64,000 nt of DNA from an uncultured Eubacteriales bacterium (GTDB lineage: Bacteria; Bacillota; Clostridia; Peptostreptococcales; Anaerovoracaceae), in assembly GCA_900542295.1 (NCBI GenBank), contig UQNJ01000005.1, positions 54,459 to 118,458 of the forward strand, given 5' to 3'. A model generated the notes under the pieces. That model ran no database searches. It saw only the letters and a list, made by a program, of their open reading frames with translations, and was not told the origin of the DNA. The translations under genes and the position numbers were made by a program. Shown here one piece after another: positions 59,436-64,000 of the stretch (its first letter is position 1; every line of letters begins with the position of its first letter).

Positions 59436-60236
59436 TTACAATAATTGCGATTCTATGATTATTACCGCCAAAAATACGACCATCAAAACCATAGAAACAT
59501 AATCCCTCTTCTTAAATTTCATTTCGTGCATGCGGGTGCGATTCTCGCCGCCCCTGTAACATCTTGCTTCCATGGCCATCGCCAAATCCTGTGCAATTCT
59601 GAACGCTCCTACAAAGAGAGGAACCAGAATTGGAATAAGACTCTTGGCTCTTTGCATCAAGCTCCCCGATTCAAAATCAGCACCTCTTGCTTGCTGTGCT
59701 TTCATTATCTTGTCAGCCTCTTCAAGCAGAGTCGGAATAAACCTAAGTGCTATGGTCATCATCATAGCTATATCGTGGGCAGGAAGTCCTATTTTTTTAA
59801 ACGGAGAGAGCAGCCTCTCAATACCATCTGTCAATGCCAAAGGTCTTGTACACAGAGTCAGCATTGATGATCCCATGAGAAGAAGCACAAGCCTGATAGC
59901 CATAAATACGGCGACCTCAAGACCTTCTTTTGTTATCTTGAGGAATTTCCACTGCCACAAGATGTGTCCGTCAACCATAAATATATTGAGGGCAAAGGTG
60001 AAAACGAGAATCAGCAAAATAGGCTTAAGTCCTCGCATTATATAGCTAACCGGCACCTTTGAAACAGCAATAATGATTCCCAATACTGCACCTGCTATCA
60101 AAAACCCTATAAAATTGTCTACTATGAACAGTTCTATAATAAAAGCAAGTGTTGCTATTATCTTTATTCTCGGGTCAAGCTTGTGTATCTGTGAATTGCC
60201 CGGAAAATACTGTCCGAGAGTTATATCTCTTAGCAT
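59436..60236 (-). CDS. ecfT: ECF transporter transmembrane subunit EcfT
   Basis: 266 residues with several membrane helices and the coupling helices that contact the ATPases: QQARGADFESGSLMQRAKSLIPILVPL pattern with ARG, and the second AMAMEARCYRG with ARCYRG. Works with EcfA1 and EcfA2 and separately encoded S components for vitamins. Overlaps ecfA2 by seven bases. Confidence 0.96.
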   Translation of the reverse strand: MLRDITLGQYFPGNSQIHKLDPRIKIIATLAFIIELFIVDNFIGFLIAGAVLGIIIAVSKVPVSYIMRGLKPILLILVFTFALNIFMVDGHILWQWKFLKITKEGLEVAVFMAIRLVLLLMGSSMLTLCTRPLALTDGIERLLSPFKKIGLPAHDIAMMMTIALRFIPTLLEEADKIMKAQQARGADFESGSLMQRAKSLIPILVPLFVGAFRIAQDLAMAMEARCYRGGENRTRMHEMKFKKRDYVSMVLMVVFLAVIIIESQLL

Positions 60237-61099
60237 TTTTCATTCCCTTTATTTCTTAAATATTCTGCTATCGCATCGGCTGCATCGTCAATAGACAATA
60301 TAGTCTCAGGTATGTTTATCCCCCGATGTCTCAGTTCTTCTGTCAGCTGTGTAACAGGCGGCAAATCAAGGCCAACCTCTGCCAGCTCTTCTCTGTGAGA
60401 AAACACTTCTTTAGGAGTACCTATCGCAACCATACGGCCGCTGTCTATCACCAATATCTTGTCGGACAATCTTGCTATATCAGCCATATTGTGAGAAACC
60501 AATATAGTTATATTTCCTGTCTTTTGGTGAACTTCTTCTATCATGTGAAGAACATCTTTATGAGCTTTTGGGTCAAGGCCTGCCGTAGGCTCGTCTAAAA
60601 TTAAAACCTCCGGTCTCATTGCAATTACTCCGGCTATTGCAACTCTCCTTTTTTGACCTCCCGAAAGTTCAAAAGGAGACTTGTCCTTAAATTTTTCATA
60701 ATCAAGTCCCACAAGCTCTATCGCTTCTCTGACCCTCTCTTGTATCTCCTCTTCATCAAGTCCTAAGTTCTTTGGCCCAAATGCCACATCTTTTGCGACA
60801 GTTTCTTCAAATAGCTGGTATTCAGGATATTGAAAAACAAGACCTATTCTTTTTCTGATTTCAACCATGGAAATCTTAGGCGCCGTTATATCCACATCTC
60901 CTATAATTATGCTTCCCTCGTCCGGCTTCAAAAGTCCGTTCAGGTGCTGCAACAGAGTGGATTTACCGGAGCCTGTGTGTCCTATTATCCCTAAGAATTC
61001 CCCATCATTTACTTCAAAACTGATGTTTTCGAGAGCCACTGACTCTGTAGGCATTCCTTTTTCATATATATGCTTTAAGTTTTTTACTTGTATTGACAT
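60230..61099 (-). CDS. ecfA2: ECF transporter ATPase EcfA2
   Basis: 289 residues. Walker A GHTGSGKS, Q-loop LVFQYPEYQLFEETV, signature LSGGQKRRVAI, Walker B LILDEPTAGLDP and H-loop VSHN are all intact. Overlaps ecfA1 by 16 bases. Confidence 0.97.
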   Translation of the reverse strand: MSIQVKNLKHIYEKGMPTESVALENISFEVNDGEFLGIIGHTGSGKSTLLQHLNGLLKPDEGSIIIGDVDITAPKISMVEIRKRIGLVFQYPEYQLFEETVAKDVAFGPKNLGLDEEEIQERVREAIELVGLDYEKFKDKSPFELSGGQKRRVAIAGVIAMRPEVLILDEPTAGLDPKAHKDVLHMIEEVHQKTGNITILVSHNMADIARLSDKILVIDSGRMVAIGTPKEVFSHREELAEVGLDLPPVTQLTEELRHRGINIPETILSIDDAADAIAEYLRNKGNEKC

Positions 61100-61923
61100 A
61101 AAAATTCAACCATCTCTTCTGTTCCGATAATATTCTGAGGCACTTCTATACCCCGCTCTCTTAGTTTTGCAGAAAGTTCCACTGCAAGGGGCACATCAAG
61201 GTTTACCGATTTAACCTTATCACCCTGAGCAAACACTTCCGGCGGTGTGCCGTCGAGGAAAACTTCTCCGTCATGCATTATAATCACTCTATCGGCATAT
61301 ACGGCCTCTTCCATAAAGTGAGTTATAAGTACAACTGTTATACCCTCCTCGTGCAGTTCTTTTATGATATTCATTATCTCGCTTCGCCCCTTAGGGTCAA
61401 GCATAGCGGTCGGCTCGTCAAAGATGATACATTTAGGTTTCATTGCAACAACGCCTGCTATGGCAATCCGTTGTTTTTGACCGCCCGAAAGCAAGTGAGG
61501 CGCTTTTCCTCTAAACTCTCCCATGTTGACATCTGCTAAAGCCTTGTCCACTCTTCTGCGGATTTCTGCCGGGTCTATGCCTAAATTTTCCGGTCCGAAT
61601 GCTACATCGTCTTCAACAATAGCCGATACAAGCTGGTTGTCCGGGTTCTGAAAAACCATGCCGGCTGACTGCCTGACATCCCATATATGCTCATCGTCGG
61701 CAGTATCAAAGCCGTTCACATATATCACACCCTCGGTCGGAATTAGCAGGCCGTTAAGATTTTTTGCCAAAGTGGACTTGCCCGAGCCGTTCTTGCCTAA
61801 TATGGCAGTAAAACTGCCGCTTTCTATATTTAGGTTTATATTGTTCAAGGCTTTCGTTCCCTCAGAACCATCGTCTTTTTTATATTCAAATATTAAATTT
61901 TCAATTTTTATAATTGAGTCCAT
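61084..61923 (-). CDS. ecfA1: ECF transporter ATPase EcfA1
   Basis: 279 residues from MDSIIKIENL. An ATG five codons upstream would overlap the previous gene and has no ribosome site, so it is less likely. Walker A GKNGSGKSTL, FQNPDNQLVSAIVEDDVAFG (Q-loop), signature LSGGQKQRIAI and Walker B IIFDEPTAMLDP. No S component is encoded here. Confidence 0.96.
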   Translation of the reverse strand: MDSIIKIENLIFEYKKDDGSEGTKALNNINLNIESGSFTAILGKNGSGKSTLAKNLNGLLIPTEGVIYVNGFDTADDEHIWDVRQSAGMVFQNPDNQLVSAIVEDDVAFGPENLGIDPAEIRRRVDKALADVNMGEFRGKAPHLLSGGQKQRIAIAGVVAMKPKCIIFDEPTAMLDPKGRSEIMNIIKELHEEGITVVLITHFMEEAVYADRVIIMHDGEVFLDGTPPEVFAQGDKVKSVNLDVPLAVELSAKLRERGIEVPQNIIGTEEMVEFLCQYK

Positions 61924-61924
61924 A

Positions 61925-62701
61925 TTATCTTCTTTCATAATATATATCTAAATATCTGCTCAAATCTCTTGCATTAAACTGTCCCGGCGCAGTCGGTGTG
62001 CTTCCGCACGCATAAGTTATAACCGAACCGAAATCCCCTGCACATATACGGCTTGCCTGACCTTCTTCGCCCATAGCTATTGCCACTATAGGTTTATGAT
62101 TTGCGAGCTGTGTGTATGAACATGCTGCCTCAAGTATTTCATAACTTTCAGATTCTTTTGATGCAAAGCATGCAATCTTTAAGATATCTCCGCCGTTTCT
62201 CTCCATCTTTACAAATTGAGTTGCAATTTCATCTCTTGACGGCATTCTGTCAAAAACATGATAAGAAATCAAGGTCCTGGTTCTCTTACGCTTAGCCTCT
62301 TTTACCATCTCCTTGAGCTGGGAATTGTCTGCATCAATATCTATTATATCAGCAATTCCCATTGCCCATCTCTGTATTCTGTTGCCGACTTCTTCATTAC
62401 CTTTGTAGTCAACAATCAATTTCTTTCCTTTGCAGAGTTTCTTTATCTCTGTCAAAACAGTCTTGAATTCTTCTTGTGTATAATCATCGCTGCCAAGTGT
62501 ACTGTCAACACACCACTCCACTATTTGGCAGCAATCTTTATATTCTTCGAGTTGTTCTTTTAGACTTTCTATATTTGTACAACTTAACGAAAGGCAAATT
62601 TCGGGTCTCTCGTTTTTCTTTTTATCTTTTCTGTTTGCTCTTTTCTTCCCAAACAGCCTGAAACCTTTTTTATTTTCTTTGCTCTTGTCTTTCTTTCCCA
62701 A
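61925..62701 (-). CDS. divergent type I 3-dehydroquinate dehydratase-like protein
   Basis: 258 residues. After a lysine/arginine-rich N-terminal extension of about 32 residues comes an AroD-type barrel. The Schiff-base lysine (DILKIACFA), the general-acid/base histidine (LISYHVF) and the C-terminal SRI...TAPGQ with arginine and glutamine are kept. Two substrate-binding arginines are not: EWRVD is EWCVD, and FRxxxEGG is YKGNEEVG. The usual HDF is HVF. It may have altered activity. It lies at the head of the ECF operon with its stop next to the ecfA1 start. Confidence 0.75.
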   Translation of the reverse strand: MGKKDKSKENKKGFRLFGKKRANRKDKKKNERPEICLSLSCTNIESLKEQLEEYKDCCQIVEWCVDSTLGSDDYTQEEFKTVLTEIKKLCKGKKLIVDYKGNEEVGNRIQRWAMGIADIIDIDADNSQLKEMVKEAKRKRTRTLISYHVFDRMPSRDEIATQFVKMERNGGDILKIACFASKESESYEILEAACSYTQLANHKPIVAIAMGEEGQASRICAGDFGSVITYACGSTPTAPGQFNARDLSRYLDIYYERR

Positions 62702-62939
62702 TTCATTTTCCCCTTTTCTTCAACTTTTTATTTTAGTCTTTTGAATATATATTTCTTCAAATTGATTTTTTGAAACAGTCTAACAGAATAATACTAAACT
62801 TTTTATCAGTCAAAGTCAATGAAATTTACTATAAAATCCCGCTTTTGAAAATTTAATTAAATGTCGATATGAATTTTAACGAAAGCAATTTTTGTTCACA
62901 TACATTGTTTAAGTATAATGTATACTTGACGTCAATTTA
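62702..62939. other. AT-rich intergenic stretch without a recognised gene
   Basis: The 318-base gap 62702-63019 between divergent genes holds the plus-strand promoter at 62940-62967. The rest is AT-rich; minus-strand TTGACT/TATTAT pairs for the AroD-like gene have poor spacing and are not called. Confidence 0.6.
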
Positions 62940-62967
62940 TTGTAAGGTCATTTTTTTGTTGTATAAT
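62940..62967 (+). promoter_or_regulatory. promoter for the small membrane protein gene
   Basis: TTGTAA, 16 bases, TATAAT on the plus strand, about 50 bases before the start at 63020. Confidence 0.55.
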
Positions 62968-63019
62968 ATTATTATAATCTTATTTCTTAAATATTTTTAT
63001 TTTTAAGGATGGTGATTTT

Positions 63020-63316
63020 ATGAGCATCAAAAGAATATTCTTGATAGTTTCCATAATTATCGGTTGCAGTTTTACCGTTCTAAGTATTCCTTTGACCAAA
63101 TTTTTTGCTTATTTTGATATGGGTGCCTCAGGAAGCTGCTTTTCCGATATTGAAAACTATCTGTATGAATTCCCCCTTAACCTGTTTAACATAATCAATC
63201 TTTCTGTCGCAGTTTTGGCCGGTATATTTTTATATATAGACCTTAGCGACGAAAGAGACAAAAAGAAAAAGGAAAATAGTGAAAAGGAAAGCAATGATAA
63301 TAAAAGCGAAGAATGA
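63020..63316 (+). CDS. small membrane protein of unknown function
   Basis: 98 residues with two membrane helices (FLIVSIIIGCSFTVLSIPL and LFNIINLSVAVLAGIFLYI) joined by an external-type loop with one cysteine, and a highly charged lysine/glutamate tail. The start follows GGATGGTG. No family recognised. Confidence 0.65.
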   Translation: MSIKRIFLIVSIIIGCSFTVLSIPLTKFFAYFDMGASGSCFSDIENYLYEFPLNLFNIINLSVAVLAGIFLYIDLSDERDKKKKENSEKESNDNKSEE

Positions 63317-63349
63317 TTCATAAAAATATACCTCTATATCAAATTTGCT

Positions 63350-63769
63350 TTAGTTCCGCATAAAATGCCGGCTGATTATAAGCCGGCATTTCATCTTCTT
63401 ATTTTTATCTTCTTTGGATGTTTTGTAATCCCTTTCTGCTATTTTCTCACTTCGCTCTTTCATTATTTTATCTTCTTTGTAAATAATTGTGCGCATGTTG
63501 GATAATCTTTTATTTTTTCCTGTATAAAAGGTCTCCACCTTTCCTTTCTTTTTTGAGTTATTTTCATCATTTTCTTGCCACGGCGCAGGATTCATTCCGG
63601 AATAAGAAGCCACCGCCTTATCAAGGTCAGGTTTTTCCGTCTCAACCATTCCTTTTTTCTTTTGTCGTCTGTCAATTATAATACCTGCAATCAACAGGCA
63701 AAAAAATACGAAAATCACACCCCATCTGTTTGTCGTAAAAAACAAGAAAGTTGCCAAAATGTTTTCCAT
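63350..63769 (-). CDS. single-pass membrane protein of unknown function
   Basis: 139 residues: one N-terminal membrane helix (GVIFVFFCLLIAGIIID), then a long charged, lysine-rich cytoplasmic part. The last 14 codons run through a perfect hairpin (63363-63391), so the natural end may be altered or the hairpin may double as a terminator. RBS GGGGGA before ATG at 63769. No family recognised. Confidence 0.55.
   Translation of the reverse strand: MENILATFLFFTTNRWGVIFVFFCLLIAGIIIDRRQKKKGMVETEKPDLDKAVASYSGMNPAPWQENDENNSKKKGKVETFYTGKNKRLSNMRTIIYKEDKIMKERSEKIAERDYKTSKEDKNKKMKCRLIISRHFMRN
63363..63391. terminator. hairpin between convergent small genes
   Basis: Perfect 11-base arms AAATGCCGGCT/AGCCGGCATTT with a 7-base loop. 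A weak T-rich stretch follows on the plus side. It probably ends the rightward gene and lies within the coding end of the leftward one. Confidence 0.55.
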
Positions 63770-64000
63770 AAGTTCCCCCTTTAATCTTCCGCAAACAACT
63801 CAATTCTGTCAATCTACGAGCTCGAACCTTATAAAACATTTAATCGGAGTCCATGCTTTCTTTCCACATAAGCAGCACCTTACTTTCGTCATTTCTTACG
63901 AAACCTTTTTGTATTTGCCAATCTTTGTTAATATCATGTCAATACGTGGCATGCTTGTCAACAAATAAAATCGGCAAGAGCCATCTCTGAGATGTAGCAA
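63770..64000. other. window end, no certain gene
   Basis: The minus strand is open from 64000 to a TAA near 63896 (about 34 codons), which might be the end of a gene beyond the edge, but there is nothing to support it. Two TTGACA boxes occur close together on the minus strand around 63935-63955. Confidence 0.3.

Noticed and set aside
59572..60045. 157-residue plus-strand ORF
   Set aside because: Antisense shadow of ecfT.
63759..63968. 69-residue plus-strand ORF at the window end
   Set aside because: No ribosome site, no family and it begins inside the opposite gene.
1..64000. CRISPR arrays, insertion sequences, prophage, tRNA or rRNA genes
   Set aside because: No regularly spaced repeats, transposase-like or phage-like proteins, or tRNA/rRNA signatures were seen on either strand.

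Overview
The window reads as a chromosomal segment of a low-to-moderate G+C Firmicute of the class Clostridia. The evidence is the S10-spc-alpha ribosomal gene order, the dnaX-ybaB-recR and pcrA-ligA pairs, bofA, C+ (zinc) forms of S14, S4 and L36, a biotin-dependent sodium-pump decarboxylase, an ECF transporter core and a SpoIIQ-like protein. The gene content (sodium-coupled decarboxylase, arginase, two related aminotransferases, cyclic-amide hydrolases) suggests an anaerobe living on amino acids and nitrogen heterocycles. The genus cannot be named from the sequence alone. No tRNA or rRNA gene, insertion sequence, prophage or CRISPR array was seen.

Layout. 0-8 kb: the end of an AraC-type regulator, xpt, then an amidohydrolase/DMT-transporter pair behind a sigma-54 promoter with its activator next door, and an NSS sodium symporter. 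8-11 kb (+ strand): YbaK-like deacylase, YitT, arginase. 10.8-18.6 kb (- strand): bofA, an inverted yaaL-like gene, recR, ybaB, dnaX, the SRP RNA, ligA, pcrA. 18.8-25 kb: an operon of two different carboxyltransferases, biotin carrier, OadG-like and OadB-like subunits, aminotransferase and Lrp regulator. 25.2-33.9 kb: an operon of IclR regulator, NhaC antiporter, amidohydrolase, CapA-like protein, hydantoinase-type hydrolase, M20 carbamoyl-amidohydrolase and DMT transporter. 34.1-34.9 kb: an orphan, possibly broken gene. 34.9-50.8 kb: one long ribosomal-protein operon from rpsJ to rplQ with secY, adk, map, infA and rpoA. 51.2-54.7 kb: pseudouridine catabolism plus a ThrRS-like nucleoside kinase. 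55-64 kb: YdbC, a second aminotransferase, a SpoIIQ-like M23 protein, two unknown exported proteins, trmB, the ECF energy module, a divergent type I dehydroquinase and small membrane proteins.

How the parts may work together (inference). The 25-34 kb operon has the enzyme order expected for stepwise breakdown of a cyclic imino-urea: deaminase, ring-opening cyclic amidase, N-carbamoyl amidohydrolase, with a transporter and an antiporter. The 2.7-5.0 kb pair repeats the deaminase and transporter under different control. Amino acids made this way, or imported, could be transaminated to oxo acids. The decarboxylase operon could then convert decarboxylation into a sodium gradient used by the NSS and NhaC carriers.

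The most unusual non-coding signal is a 213-base structured gap between rpsJ and rplC inside an otherwise tightly packed operon. It has a closed domain carrying a short sarcin-ricin-loop-like segment, and mutually exclusive hairpins ahead of a U-run.
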